The position numbers and the translations under genes were made by a program. DNA of 64,000 nucleotides, from assembly GCF_018613605.1 (NCBI RefSeq), contig NZ_JAGGPU010000032.1:1-64000 (forward strand), in the 5' to 3' direction. The notes under the pieces were generated by a model. The model ran no database searches. It was not told the DNA's origin and saw nothing but the letters and a program-made list of their open reading frames with translations. Source of the stretch: Pedobacter sp. ISL-64 (GTDB lineage: Bacteria; Bacteroidota; Bacteroidia; Sphingobacteriales; Sphingobacteriaceae). Of the stretch, positions 15,732 through 25,130 are shown in pieces; position 1 is the first letter of the stretch; each line of letters opens with the position of its first letter.

Positions 15732-17462
15732 TTACATATGCCAATCACGAGCCTTTTCATATTGCTGGAAAAGTTTCGCAAAACTTCCATCAGAAGTACG
15801 AAGCGCTTCGGGAGAACCAAGTTCCACAACCTTGCCATTATCTAGACTGACAACTTGGTCGGCCGCCGCCAACGTCGTTGGCCTATGAGCTATAACAATC
15901 ACCGTTCTGGTTGAGTCCTTTGCCAGGTTATTTATGGCTTGGGCAATTGATCTTTCATTTTCAGGATCTAATGCAGAACTTGCTTCGTCAATTAGAATTA
16001 TCTTAGATTTCTTTAGAAATGCTCTTGCAATAGAAACTCGTTGGCGCTCACCACCTGAAAGTTGGGCACCGGCTTCACCAACTTTACTATTCCAACCATT
16101 TGGTAAACGACTTATAACCTCATGCAAACATGCATCTGTCGCTGCTATTTCAAGTTCTGCTCTTGTGGCATTCGGTTTTGCTATTAACAGGTTTTCTTCA
16201 ATACTCGCATCAAAAAGATAAACATCTTGAAAAATTATAGCGATATCATTTAACAAAACCTCGTTATCGTAGTCTCTGACATCAACGCCTCCTATTCGAA
16301 TGCTACCTGAGTTAATATCATAAAACCTTGCGATTAGCCTGATAATGGTTGTCTTTCCTGAACCGGAAGGACCCACCAGCGCAGTAGTTGATCCAGGAGG
16401 ACACGAAAATGAGATATCAGTTAACGTAGTTGTTTTACCTTCATAAGAGAACGTTACGTCGGAAAATAAGATTGACGAATTTTTGATTTCTAATACAGGG
16501 TTCGCTGGTTTAGGCAGGGAATTAATATCCAATATAGATTGAACTCTAGCAATAGAATTGTCCATTGCTCTCAATGCTCCGATTAACTCGATCAATGCTC
16601 CAAGAGGCTCAAGAAATCGAACAGCGAGTATTAATAGCGCAACAGCTTCTGCAATTAAAATCCTCCCGTTAATCAATTGAAAAGAGCCAAAAATAAGTAC
16701 TATAATAAATCCTGACATTACAACACCCGTATACATTAGATCTGGCACAGCAGAACGACCTAATCCTTTTTTATAGACGCGATGATGTTCTTCTAAAGCA
16801 TGACGCATGCGATACGTTCCTGTTACACCTTGTCCGGCAGCACGCAAAACTGGTTGTGCCTGGCCTAATTCAATTGCCCGACCTGCGATTTCTGTTGCCG
16901 CATCGTCGAGTTCAATCTCTGCTTCAGACGATACTCGGGCTGCCCGTTGTAGAGTAAAATATGCAAAGGGCAAAATTGCAAGGAAAATCAATGCAATCTG
17001 CCAGTTAAATATAAATGTGATGAATATAATAGTAATTGGTACTAAGACCGAGGTAATTGCAGGTGCTCCAATGGTCACAGCTAAAGTTCCAATCTTTCCG
17101 ACATCCGCTGTTAAAATTCTCGCCAACTTTGTTTTATTATTTCCTGTAAACCAACCTAGCGGCAGCCGGGTTACATGGGTCATTAAATGGTGTCTTAATT
17201 GTGCGGATAATTTCATGCTGGCATCGAAGCCAATTGGAAGTGCAATCGCTGTGATTATTAGATAAATAATCAAGCCCACCGCCCCAATCTTTAACCATGG
17301 TTCAGCTTCTCCGAAATCGGGCTTTGCTTTTAATAAGGCCTTGAGGATTGGAAATAATAATCCGAGAAGCAAGCCTTGCAGAATAGCAAGAAATGTATGT
17401 AATAGCGTAAGTCTAGCCAGTATTCCTGAGCTAGGCCATAATTTATAAAGTCGTTTAATCAT
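15732..17462 (-). CDS. ABC transporter, YbtQ/IrtB-type siderophore half-transporter
   Basis: A fused membrane-ATPase half-transporter of about 576 residues. The N-terminal six-helix membrane domain includes LLHTFLAILQGLLLGLLFPI and WLKIGAVGLIIYLIITAIA. The C-terminal nucleotide-binding domain has Walker A GPSGSGKTT (about residue 370), signature LSGGERQR and Walker B IILIDEASSALD, followed by the switch histidine in VIVIAHR. The ATG (MIKRLYKLW) overlaps the stop of the partner gene in an ATGA, so the two are translated together as a heterodimer. The context (AraC regulator, TonB receptor, RhtX-like permease) points to the YbtPQ/IrtAB class, which has exporter fold but imports metal-siderophores. 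Pure sequence cannot exclude drug export. Confidence 0.83.
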   Translation of the reverse strand: MIKRLYKLWPSSGILARLTLLHTFLAILQGLLLGLLFPILKALLKAKPDFGEAEPWLKIGAVGLIIYLIITAIALPIGFDASMKLSAQLRHHLMTHVTRLPLGWFTGNNKTKLARILTADVGKIGTLAVTIGAPAITSVLVPITIIFITFIFNWQIALIFLAILPFAYFTLQRAARVSSEAEIELDDAATEIAGRAIELGQAQPVLRAAGQGVTGTYRMRHALEEHHRVYKKGLGRSAVPDLMYTGVVMSGFIIVLIFGSFQLINGRILIAEAVALLILAVRFLEPLGALIELIGALRAMDNSIARVQSILDINSLPKPANPVLEIKNSSILFSDVTFSYEGKTTTLTDISFSCPPGSTTALVGPSGSGKTTIIRLIARFYDINSGSIRIGGVDVRDYDNEVLLNDIAIIFQDVYLFDASIEENLLIAKPNATRAELEIAATDACLHEVISRLPNGWNSKVGEAGAQLSGGERQRVSIARAFLKKSKIILIDEASSALDPENERSIAQAINNLAKDSTRTVIVIAHRPTTLAAADQVVSLDNGKVVELGSPEALRTSDGSFAKLFQQYEKARDWHM

Positions 17463-19312
17463 GATTTTACCCCCTCCGTTTGGGCATTCCACATTCGACT
17501 GTAAAGGCCGGATGCATTTAAAAGATTCATATGAGTTCCTTTTTCTACTAATTGACCATCTTTTAGCACCAAAATTTGGTTTGCAGAAGCGATAGTATGT
17601 AAACGGTGTGCTATTACCAAAACTGCTTTGCCAATAATAAGCTCGGCTAATGCATTTTGCACTGCGGTTTCGCTATCTGGATCAAGCGATGCAGTGGCTT
17701 CATCAAGAATGACTATTGGAGCCTTAGATAATATTGCTCTGGCAATAGTTAATCTTTGCTTTTCACCACCAGACAGTCTTCCTCCCGATCCATCAATGAG
17801 CGTATTATAACCTTCAGGTAATCCTTCAATTACATCATGGATCTGTGCTGCTTTAGCGGCATTTACGACTTCTTCCAACGATGCATCCGGTCTTCCAATA
17901 CGGATATTTTCCAGAATAGAGTCACGTAATAAGGCAATACTTTGAAAAACCAGAGACATCGATGATAAGAGTGTTTTCGAAGACATTGAACGCACATCAA
18001 TACCACCAATCCGAATAGCACCTTTGTCAACATCATAGAATCTTGGTAATAAATTAGCAATTGTACTTTTACCTGCTCCCGATGGTCCTACTAATGCGGT
18101 TATAGTTCCGGGCTCACAGATAAAACTAAGTTCAGTTATCGCATTATTTACCCCATCATAAGAAAATGAAACTTTGTCAAATTCTATCTGATACTCTTCT
18201 GGTGTTGTTTTATCTTCCGCTTGATGAATGGGCTTCTTGTTCAGTATATTCTCGATATTGCTGGCTGAAACCCGTCCTTTTCTAATACCTTGAGTTCCGT
18301 GTATTGCAGGGACTATTGAAGTTGGCAGGCCAATTCCAACAATAAAAAATGGTAACAGATTAGCCATTGAAAGCGAATCGTTATAAACAAAAAATAGACC
18401 AGTAACCATTACCACTCCTAAGATTGTCATTTCAGATCCCAGCAATCTTGATAAGGTGGAACTATATCGTGTTTCCAAAACCCAAGCTAACATAGCCTTA
18501 GTGTGTTCATCAACCGCAGCTGCAAAGCGGTCTAACAATATTCCTCCTGTGTTATATGTTTTCACAACTGTTATTCCATCGGCATATTCAACACTGGCAG
18601 CACTAATTTTACCTTCGGCAATGGTTAGCCTGGACATATGAATGCTAATAGATCTCATAGCTATTTGAAAGCATATAGCCATTAAAACAATTACTGAGAT
18701 AGAAATACACGCCATTCGTGGATCTACATAAAGTAAATATCCAAAACCAACAACTATGGCAATAGTAGCCCCAATTACCTCACCCAAAGCATGGGCAATT
18801 AATTGATGCATTTCTTCCAAATCATTTATCATCGCTTTTTTGATTGCTCCAGAACCAGTAAAGAGAAACCAACCAAGGGGTAAAATACCTAAGTGCGCTA
18901 CTAGTTTAGTTCGAATTTCGTGAAGTGTTCTTGCATCTGCATAGTGACCAATTCTAGATGAAATGAATACAGAAAATAATCGTAATGATGCTCCTGAACA
19001 ACCGATGAAAACTAGAAACCATATTTCATTGATCGAAGTATCGATTATTGGTCTTGCTATGACAAGTCTCGAAATTTCTGCTATAGCAATGTATGGAGCC
19101 AATCCTGCTGCTGCACCTACTGCTGAAAGCAATGCACAGGATAAAAGGTAGAATCTCACAGGATAGAGTAAACGCATGAGTGCACCACCACCAATTAGAC
19201 GTGGTGGAGGCAATGCCTCAGTATGGGCAGTGCTGTCCGAAGAGTAATTGACAGAAGCTGTTTTTTTCAGTCTTTCATGTTCAATTTTCTTATAATTTAT
19301 CTTTATATTCAT
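17459..19312 (-). CDS. ABC transporter, YbtP/IrtA-type siderophore half-transporter
   Basis: The partner half-transporter, 617 residues from the ATG reading MNIKINYKKIE; a TTG nine codons upstream exists. After an N-terminal extension of about 40 residues containing a repeated proline stretch (LPPPRLIGGG), the membrane domain starts at about residue 50 (YPVRFYLLSCALLSAVGAAA). The ATPase domain has Walker A GPSGAGKST, signature LSGGEKQR and Walker B IVILDEATASLD, all intact. It is transcribed away from the AraC-type regulator at 19407 and followed by the second half-transporter with a 4-nt overlap. Together they probably move an iron-siderophore complex across the inner membrane. Confidence 0.83.
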   Translation of the reverse strand: MNIKINYKKIEHERLKKTASVNYSSDSTAHTEALPPPRLIGGGALMRLLYPVRFYLLSCALLSAVGAAAGLAPYIAIAEISRLVIARPIIDTSINEIWFLVFIGCSGASLRLFSVFISSRIGHYADARTLHEIRTKLVAHLGILPLGWFLFTGSGAIKKAMINDLEEMHQLIAHALGEVIGATIAIVVGFGYLLYVDPRMACISISVIVLMAICFQIAMRSISIHMSRLTIAEGKISAASVEYADGITVVKTYNTGGILLDRFAAAVDEHTKAMLAWVLETRYSSTLSRLLGSEMTILGVVMVTGLFFVYNDSLSMANLLPFFIVGIGLPTSIVPAIHGTQGIRKGRVSASNIENILNKKPIHQAEDKTTPEEYQIEFDKVSFSYDGVNNAITELSFICEPGTITALVGPSGAGKSTIANLLPRFYDVDKGAIRIGGIDVRSMSSKTLLSSMSLVFQSIALLRDSILENIRIGRPDASLEEVVNAAKAAQIHDVIEGLPEGYNTLIDGSGGRLSGGEKQRLTIARAILSKAPIVILDEATASLDPDSETAVQNALAELIIGKAVLVIAHRLHTIASANQILVLKDGQLVEKGTHMNLLNASGLYSRMWNAQTEGVKS

Positions 19313-19336
19313 TCTAAATAACGTATTTTTGTATTG

Positions 19337-19358
19337 CAAAGGTCTTAAGGAAAAGACC
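19337..19358 (-). promoter_or_regulatory. Divergent control region of the ABC operon and araC-type gene
   Basis: The 94-nt gap between the ABC operon and the regulator carries GACCTTTG on the minus strand (19337-19344), a near match to the Bacteroidota -7 box TAnnTTTG. Transcription would start about 20 nt before the ABC ATG. No -33 TTTG is visible at the right distance, which fits dependence on an activator. A perfect inverted repeat, GGTCTT-6-AAGACC (19341-19358), overlaps the -7 box and could be an operator. A second imperfect palindrome, CTTATCTACGTAAG, lies at about 19383-19396. Confidence 0.5.
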
Positions 19359-19406
19359 GTTAGTGGTAACGAGTAGAGAAGTCTTATCTACGTAAGAAGA
19401 ATTATT

Positions 19407-20363
19407 ATGAGTTATAAAATAGAGATAGATTCAAATTCGTTTGACATACACGGGAGTTTCTTTACAAACACATTTAATGAGAAGATTTCAACCATTCAAA
19501 ACGATCAATTCTCAATGAATTTGAAAGATGTTTATTCTTCTAATTTTCATTTGATATGGGGAAATTACAGTTCTGGTCGAAAACAAGAAATGTCCCTTAA
19601 TTTTGAAACCCCATCAGTTGTTTCGCATTTTGGTTTATCTAGTACTTTTAGTACGGATAGGGCAAGATCTAATTCAGGGGTCGCCAAATATTCTAAAACC
19701 TACCATCAGAAAGCTAATTCATATATACATGAAGTGGCGGCTGCAGATCATGAATATTCATTTTTTGAGCTCCTATTATCAGATTCTTTCTTTGAGAAGT
19801 TTGTAACGGAAGACAGTAAATTTTTGATGGACTTATATGAAAATACAGGCAAAGAAACATCAAGTGGGGTAAGTTTTGATGGAATAGTAACGACTGAAAT
19901 GTTATCTCACATCGTCGACATGTCTAATACTAATTATAGCGGCTCCCTAAAAGCATTATACCTTGAAGCTAAGGTTATTGAATTGTTTTTACTTCAAATA
20001 AAGCAAACTGATCAAAATAGGATTCTCTCTAGCAGTAAATTAAAACCTGCGGATATTGATAGTTTACAAGATGCAAAAAATTATATTGAAGAACACTACG
20101 CCACTCCTTGTTCAATCATTGATCTAGCTAAAATAGTTGGCATTAATCAAATGAAGCTTAAAAATGGTTTTAAGGAATTATTCGGTACAACTGTGTTTGG
20201 GTATTTAAGAGATTTACAAATGAACAAAGCCAAACAGTTACTGTTAGAAGAAAATTTGTTTGTAGGGGAAGTCGCAGACTTAATTGGATATAAACATCCC
20301 CACCATTTTTCACTTGCATTCAAGCGTAAGTTTGGAATCCTTCCCAGTGAGTTGAAGAAATAG
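19407..20363 (+). CDS. AraC-family regulator, PchR/YbtA type
   Basis: A 318-residue transcription factor. The C-terminal 100 residues are a double helix-turn-helix AraC domain: DAKNYIEEHYATPCSIIDLA (about residue 215), VGINQMKLKNGFKELFGTTV, then VADLIGYKHPHHFSLAFKRK and the closing FGILPSELKK. The N-terminal 200 residues lack a simple cupin signature and resemble the ligand-sensing part of PchR, the pyochelin-iron sensor. Transcribed divergently from the ABC pair and convergently with the PhyH-MFS-TonB receptor genes, it most likely activates the whole uptake locus when its iron-siderophore ligand is present. Confidence 0.85.
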   Translation: MSYKIEIDSNSFDIHGSFFTNTFNEKISTIQNDQFSMNLKDVYSSNFHLIWGNYSSGRKQEMSLNFETPSVVSHFGLSSTFSTDRARSNSGVAKYSKTYHQKANSYIHEVAAADHEYSFFELLLSDSFFEKFVTEDSKFLMDLYENTGKETSSGVSFDGIVTTEMLSHIVDMSNTNYSGSLKALYLEAKVIELFLLQIKQTDQNRILSSSKLKPADIDSLQDAKNYIEEHYATPCSIIDLAKIVGINQMKLKNGFKELFGTTVFGYLRDLQMNKAKQLLLEENLFVGEVADLIGYKHPHHFSLAFKRKFGILPSELKK

Positions 20364-20443
20364 TGATTGCCATTAGTGAACTGTTTCTGTATTAACAACC
20401 TCTGCTAATCATTTCTCAACCTGAGACTGACTTAGATTAATTG

Positions 20444-21274
20444 TCAATCTGAAGGAAAAAGACTGACTGTCATAATTTTTTTTTCACCACTAAATTCCGG
20501 TAAGAGATTAAAATAAGAACAGTCTTTTGAAGAAAACTGAGTGATGTTCTTTGGTTGACACATATGTCCTGCAAGATGACTTTTTATCTCTTGAGGAAGA
20601 CAAACCCAGTTTGGGGTAAAATTAAGTATGATGCAATCCCTTCTAAATGCGCTTTGGTTGCCTTCAGTTCCATGGAGAAGCCTATAATCGATGACAATTG
20701 CATCTCCCTTTTGAATGCTTGGAGAAAATTGGTCTGGAGAAGCAGACATTAAAGGATGGTCAAGTTCATATTCGTTTTCTTGACTGTTTCGTTCGTCTCT
20801 AAACTTATTAAGATGATGGTGACTGTGATGAGAACTTGGTATAATACGTAAAGCTCCATTTTTTAGAGTCGTTGATTGCATATAAATTAACAATGCAACT
20901 TGAGCGGCATCTTTTCTAAAACTAATTTCATGATTCCAACACCACCAGTCTTGGTGCCACCATAACGGGGGGCTGAAAGGTTCTTTGGATGAGATATAGC
21001 CTGAAATCCAACGAAGATCTTTTGCCGCTACTTGTTTTTTTAATTTTTTCAACCTTTCAGGCTTTCCGAAAACTATCCGAATTATCTCATGGTCAAATTG
21101 TAATAGATGAAGTGTATTATTTGGACGAATACAAGCGCCAGATACTCCACTATTAATCGTTGCTTCAATTTCACTCCTTATGAGATCGCAGCTCGTTTCG
21201 TCCAAAAAAGATCTTAACAATGCAAAACCATTTTTTGTAAACTTCATCTCATTTATATCTTTCAATTTTTTCAT
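20444..21274 (-). CDS. Phytanoyl-CoA dioxygenase (PhyH) family protein
   Basis: A 276-residue Fe(II)/2-oxoglutarate dioxygenase. The iron-binding HxD lies in WWHQDWW (about residue 106), the distal histidine in DYRLLHGTEGN (about residue 204) and the 2-oxoglutarate-binding arginine in the following RRDCIILNF. It is cytoplasmic, without a signal peptide. It is the third gene of the TonB receptor - permease - PhyH run, 30 nt after the permease. In a siderophore locus such an enzyme could hydroxylate the siderophore for iron release or assist synthesis of a ligand; no biosynthetic genes are in view, so modification or degradation of an acquired siderophore is more likely. The substrate is inferred. 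Confidence 0.78.
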   Translation of the reverse strand: MKKLKDINEMKFTKNGFALLRSFLDETSCDLIRSEIEATINSGVSGACIRPNNTLHLLQFDHEIIRIVFGKPERLKKLKKQVAAKDLRWISGYISSKEPFSPPLWWHQDWWCWNHEISFRKDAAQVALLIYMQSTTLKNGALRIIPSSHHSHHHLNKFRDERNSQENEYELDHPLMSASPDQFSPSIQKGDAIVIDYRLLHGTEGNQSAFRRDCIILNFTPNWVCLPQEIKSHLAGHMCQPKNITQFSSKDCSYFNLLPEFSGEKKIMTVSLFPSD

Positions 21275-21304
21275 TGTTCACGTAGTAGGATTAAAACTGT
21301 TTCA

Positions 21305-22519
21305 TCATATTAATTTTTGATTATTTCTATTGGATGTCTGAATTAACGACCTTTTAAAGTTAATATGAATCAGCACAATAATTAGGGCACACAAAAACAA
21401 CATAAAATAAAATAACACCTGGTAGCCAAAATTTACGGCAAAATGTGCACCTAAAGGAATAAATGTCATGAACAAGATCGTACGCAAGAAAGACTGAAAT
21501 GCATAGTCAGCAGCTTCTTTTCCTTTTCTGACATTCTTCATTGATATATGATAAACTACCATTGTATTTAACCCCGTACCAGCACCAATAATGCCACAGA
21601 GAAAAAGGGTAAGCAGATAGATGTCCCGAGATGCGTACAATAATATCAAACCACAAACAACGCTTAAAAAGCTACCAATTACACCACACATCAATTTTTT
21701 ATAATCAGTACTTTTTTTCAACCAAATACCAGATAATAAACCAGCAAGCATGGCTGCACCTATAGATACCAGGCCAAACAAGAGCCCAACTTCTTCGAGT
21801 TTAAAGCCTTTGTCAATCAATAATGGTTTGATAAAGTAAAATATCATGTCTGTGGGTACTTTTATAATTAATAACACTGGTATCCATTTTTTTACCCTGT
21901 GAGCCTTAAAATAAGTAACAAAATCCCTAAGAGTATTTCTTTTTTGCGTCGATTTCTCCTTTCTGCTAAATTTTTCATACCTAACTGTCAATAGTAACGG
22001 TATAACAGTAAACAGCGCGAGGATAAGTATTGAATAATTCCATCCAATTTGATTATAGGCAATGAGTAATATTCCTCCACCAAGCAAAAAGCCAAAATAG
22101 TTACCTGCTGACTGAATGCCATTTCCAATACTACGTTCTTCCGTATTTAAAAATTTGATTGCATAAGCATCCATTGCCAAATCTTGCGTACTCATGCTGA
22201 ACACCGAAAGCGTTAACAGAATGATCATTGGAATTGCATCATTAAAATTCAAAAGCATAGCCGGCAATAGAAAAAGTGCATATAACGTCGTCGCAATGCT
22301 TACCCATCGAAAATAACTTTTACCATATTTGTCAACAAATGGTGCCCATAGAAAACTGAAGGAATAAGGCATTAAAATGACGTGGAAATAAGCAATTTTT
22401 TCTAACGATATGCCCCCGTCTCTTAAGATAGCTGGCATAGCATGTCCCATAAAAGCTATTGGGATTGTCTGGGTAAAGTACAATAGGCCAAGTATTCGAT
22501 ATTTCTTCTGTGTTTCCAC
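21305..22519 (-). CDS. MFS permease, RhtX/FptX/YbtX type
   Basis: A 404-residue major facilitator permease with about 12 transmembrane helices. The N-terminal pattern (YFTQTIPIAFMGHAMPAILR, then FSFLWAPFVDKYG) and LSMSTQDLAMDAYAIKFL-like helix 4 place it in the AmpG-related subfamily that includes RhtX (rhizobactin), FptX (pyochelin) and YbtX. These are single-protein siderophore importers or accessories of the inner membrane. It begins 4 nt after the TonB receptor stop, so it is in its operon. Together with the ABC pair the locus offers two inner-membrane routes, as in yersiniabactin loci. Confidence 0.82.
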   Translation of the reverse strand: METQKKYRILGLLYFTQTIPIAFMGHAMPAILRDGGISLEKIAYFHVILMPYSFSFLWAPFVDKYGKSYFRWVSIATTLYALFLLPAMLLNFNDAIPMIILLTLSVFSMSTQDLAMDAYAIKFLNTEERSIGNGIQSAGNYFGFLLGGGILLIAYNQIGWNYSILILALFTVIPLLLTVRYEKFSRKEKSTQKRNTLRDFVTYFKAHRVKKWIPVLLIIKVPTDMIFYFIKPLLIDKGFKLEEVGLLFGLVSIGAAMLAGLLSGIWLKKSTDYKKLMCGVIGSFLSVVCGLILLYASRDIYLLTLFLCGIIGAGTGLNTMVVYHISMKNVRKGKEAADYAFQSFLRTILFMTFIPLGAHFAVNFGYQVLFYFMLFLCALIIVLIHINFKRSLIQTSNRNNQKLI

Positions 22520-22523
22520 TTTA

Positions 22524-24890
22524 TTAAAATTTGGATGTTAATGTTAAACCAATTGTTTTAGGAATGCCGAGTAAGACCACTCTATTACCGGAAGGATAGC
22601 TATAGGATAAATACCGTTTATTAAATCCGTTCCGAACCCAAAAAGATATATCAAAGTTTTTATGCGAAACCCCAGCTTTAAAATTGAATAATGAATAGGG
22701 ATTTTGTCTGATACTATTCTCTATATCAAAAAAGTGTTTCCCTAAAAAACTCCATTCACCTCTTAAAAATCCGCTTATTTGCTTGTATATTTTATGACTG
22801 AACTGAGCCGCCAGCATTGATGTTATTTCTGGTTGCATAATTAATCTGTTCCCTTTGAGATCTATTTCATTACCAGTAGATACATCTGGCTTCGTTAGTT
22901 TGGTATATCTGCCATTATTATAGCTAAAATTATAGTCGATAGTTAAGCCCTCTAACGGAATAGCAGAAAGTTCGATTTCAATTCCGCTGGTTTTGGCGTT
23001 TCCCAAATTACTAATAGCAGTCTCCGCCGGAGACTGCGTGAATGTTGTTACCTGCATATCTTTCCAATTAATGTAGAAAGCAGTGAAATTGGCGGTAATC
23101 CTGTCGTCCAGCAAATTGGTTTTTATTCCAGCTTCAATATTTTCACTATACTCAGGGCGGTAAGAAATGAACTTAGGGTCAGTTGTACGCTTATTAAGTC
23201 CACCAGCCTTGAATCCTTTTGCATAATTAGCATAAGCCATTACTTTTTTTACTGGCCTATATGAAAAAGACAATTTTGGTGAAAATGCGTTGTATTGACC
23301 ATCGCTCCTTGTTCTTGCCGTTAAAGGCATATCCGACATTCCTTCCTTAACCATATCCGTCTGCGTATACAATCGCTTAGTTTCTTTATCGTAGCGTAAT
23401 CCAGCAGTGACATCCCACTTTGATGAGAGTTTATACGTTGCCTGACCGAAAAAAGCGTAGGATGAGGTGGAGATTTCGGCTGGAGATTTTAACACATAGG
23501 GAGCAAATGGATCGCCAAGTAGTATTTCTGCATCTTTACCAGCCAGTAAAAGTGATTTATCTTTCTCTGGATGATACATATAAAAAAATCCAGCTGTCCA
23601 CTTAATTCTATCATCCTTATCAACAGAATTACTTACACTAAATTCCTGTGTTAAAGTTTGCGAAGAATTATCTCGTGCGCTTCCTCCATAACCAATTTCA
23701 AATAGATCTGAGGTTGTCCAGTCTCCGTCCCAATATCCATCGTATATGAATTTATCAGCATATTGCCACGCTGTTACGCTGGTTAGATCAAACCACTTTC
23801 CTCGGTGGTTTAGTGCAAGTGAAGTGTTAATTAAATGACGTTGATGCTTTCCAGATACATTTTGACTGGTAAAATAACCATTAGCTAATGCCAGGCTATC
23901 ATTAATAATATATGGGAATGTTCCATGGTTATTTGTTTGCTGGGCTTTTGCGTTCATCGTAAGCGTCCAAGCAGCTGAGGGAAGATACTTTATATAGAAA
24001 TTACCTTCATAACTTTGATTACCATCAAAATTAGAATTGTCAAAGGTGTTGATATAATAACCGTTTGCCTTGTTTATCGATCCTGTAAGTCCGGTATAAA
24101 GCTTATCTTTAACCAGTGGCACTTTCAACCCAGCCGCATATCTTTGCGTCCCATAATTACCTATTGAAACCTCAGCGAAACCAGTAGCAATATTTTTAGG
24201 TTTTTTGGTGATAATATTAATCACGCCAGCCATTGCATTTCTACCATAAAGTGTTCCCTGCGGACCTCTCAATACTTCTATTCGTTCTACATCGTAAAAA
24301 TTTCTAAAGGTTGCTTCTGCGTCATATTGAATTACACCATCCACATACACGGCTACAGACTGGTCAAGTGAATTTGCATAAATTCCCCTGATTGAATAAA
24401 ATGGTAAATCACTGCCTCCGTTAGTTATGAAAAGATTCGGGATAACAGCAGTTAAATCTTTCAAAGACCATAGCCTATAATCTTTTATTTTTTTTGCGCT
24501 AAGTGCGGTAATCGCTGCCGGAGTGCTTTGAAGTTGTGTTTCTGTTTTCTCAGATGTAATTATTATTTCCTGTAATTGTGAAGAGTTAATATTACAACGA
24601 ATGGTAAGCTTGAGATCCTGCCCACTCAAAACAGTAATATTTTTTTTTTGTATTTCAAACCCAACACTCGAAACTTTCAAAATGTATTCTCCAGCCGGAA
24701 TATTATTAAGAGAAAACAATCCGTAGTTGTTAGCTGAAACAGTTAACATTAATTCTTCAATTGTTACTGTAGCACCCTCTACAGGATTATTCTCAGCATC
24801 TAATACAGTACCAATAATGGATGACGATTGAGCATTAGCTAAGCCAATCTGAAATAAAATTAGGATAGATGCGCAAATTATTTTTCTCAT
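22524..24890 (-). CDS. TonB-dependent outer-membrane receptor (siderophore type)
   Basis: A 788-residue outer-membrane receptor. Residues 1-21 are a signal peptide (ending LANAQ). Residues 22-105 form a carboxypeptidase-regulatory-like domain (IIGTVLDAENNPVEGATVTI), a Bacteroidota trait. The plug domain follows at about 115-230 with SIRGIYAN, VYVDGVIQYD and VEVLRGPQGTLYGRNAMAG-like residues, and the rest is a 22-strand barrel ending in TLTSKF with a terminal phenylalanine. The size and absence of a SusD partner argue for metal-siderophore rather than glycan uptake. It leads an operon with the permease and PhyH gene. The promoter candidate is the minus-strand CACCTTTG at 24927-24934. Confidence 0.9.
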   Translation of the reverse strand: MRKIICASILILFQIGLANAQSSSIIGTVLDAENNPVEGATVTIEELMLTVSANNYGLFSLNNIPAGEYILKVSSVGFEIQKKNITVLSGQDLKLTIRCNINSSQLQEIIITSEKTETQLQSTPAAITALSAKKIKDYRLWSLKDLTAVIPNLFITNGGSDLPFYSIRGIYANSLDQSVAVYVDGVIQYDAEATFRNFYDVERIEVLRGPQGTLYGRNAMAGVINIITKKPKNIATGFAEVSIGNYGTQRYAAGLKVPLVKDKLYTGLTGSINKANGYYINTFDNSNFDGNQSYEGNFYIKYLPSAAWTLTMNAKAQQTNNHGTFPYIINDSLALANGYFTSQNVSGKHQRHLINTSLALNHRGKWFDLTSVTAWQYADKFIYDGYWDGDWTTSDLFEIGYGGSARDNSSQTLTQEFSVSNSVDKDDRIKWTAGFFYMYHPEKDKSLLLAGKDAEILLGDPFAPYVLKSPAEISTSSYAFFGQATYKLSSKWDVTAGLRYDKETKRLYTQTDMVKEGMSDMPLTARTRSDGQYNAFSPKLSFSYRPVKKVMAYANYAKGFKAGGLNKRTTDPKFISYRPEYSENIEAGIKTNLLDDRITANFTAFYINWKDMQVTTFTQSPAETAISNLGNAKTSGIEIELSAIPLEGLTIDYNFSYNNGRYTKLTKPDVSTGNEIDLKGNRLIMQPEITSMLAAQFSHKIYKQISGFLRGEWSFLGKHFFDIENSIRQNPYSLFNFKAGVSHKNFDISFWVRNGFNKRYLSYSYPSGNRVVLLGIPKTIGLTLTSKF

Positions 24891-25130
24891 AGCTACTGTT
24901 ATTTAGAAACATTCTTAATTGTTGCGCAAAGGTGTCCAATATGCTATTGATTCTATCAACGCAAGAGGAAATTGTTTATACGTTTAAGGAATTTATTGAA
25001 TTTGATTTTTGCAAGAAATAAAATTCAGTAATTAACTTTGTTACGACAATCATTATAGCACGTTCTTTCTTTACTCTAAATAATGCGTTAAGACTATACA
25101 GAGCTAAATAAAACTGCTAAATCTAAATCA
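24891..25130. promoter_or_regulatory. Divergent intergenic region, receptor promoter candidate
   Basis: This 240-nt region separates the TonB receptor (leftward) and a GNAT gene (rightward). The minus strand carries CACCTTTG followed by CGCAAC (24921-24934), a near match to TAnnTTTG about 37 nt before the receptor ATG. It resembles the ACCTTTGC of the ABC operon promoter, so the two operons may be co-regulated. No Fur-like palindrome was recognised. Confidence 0.4.
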
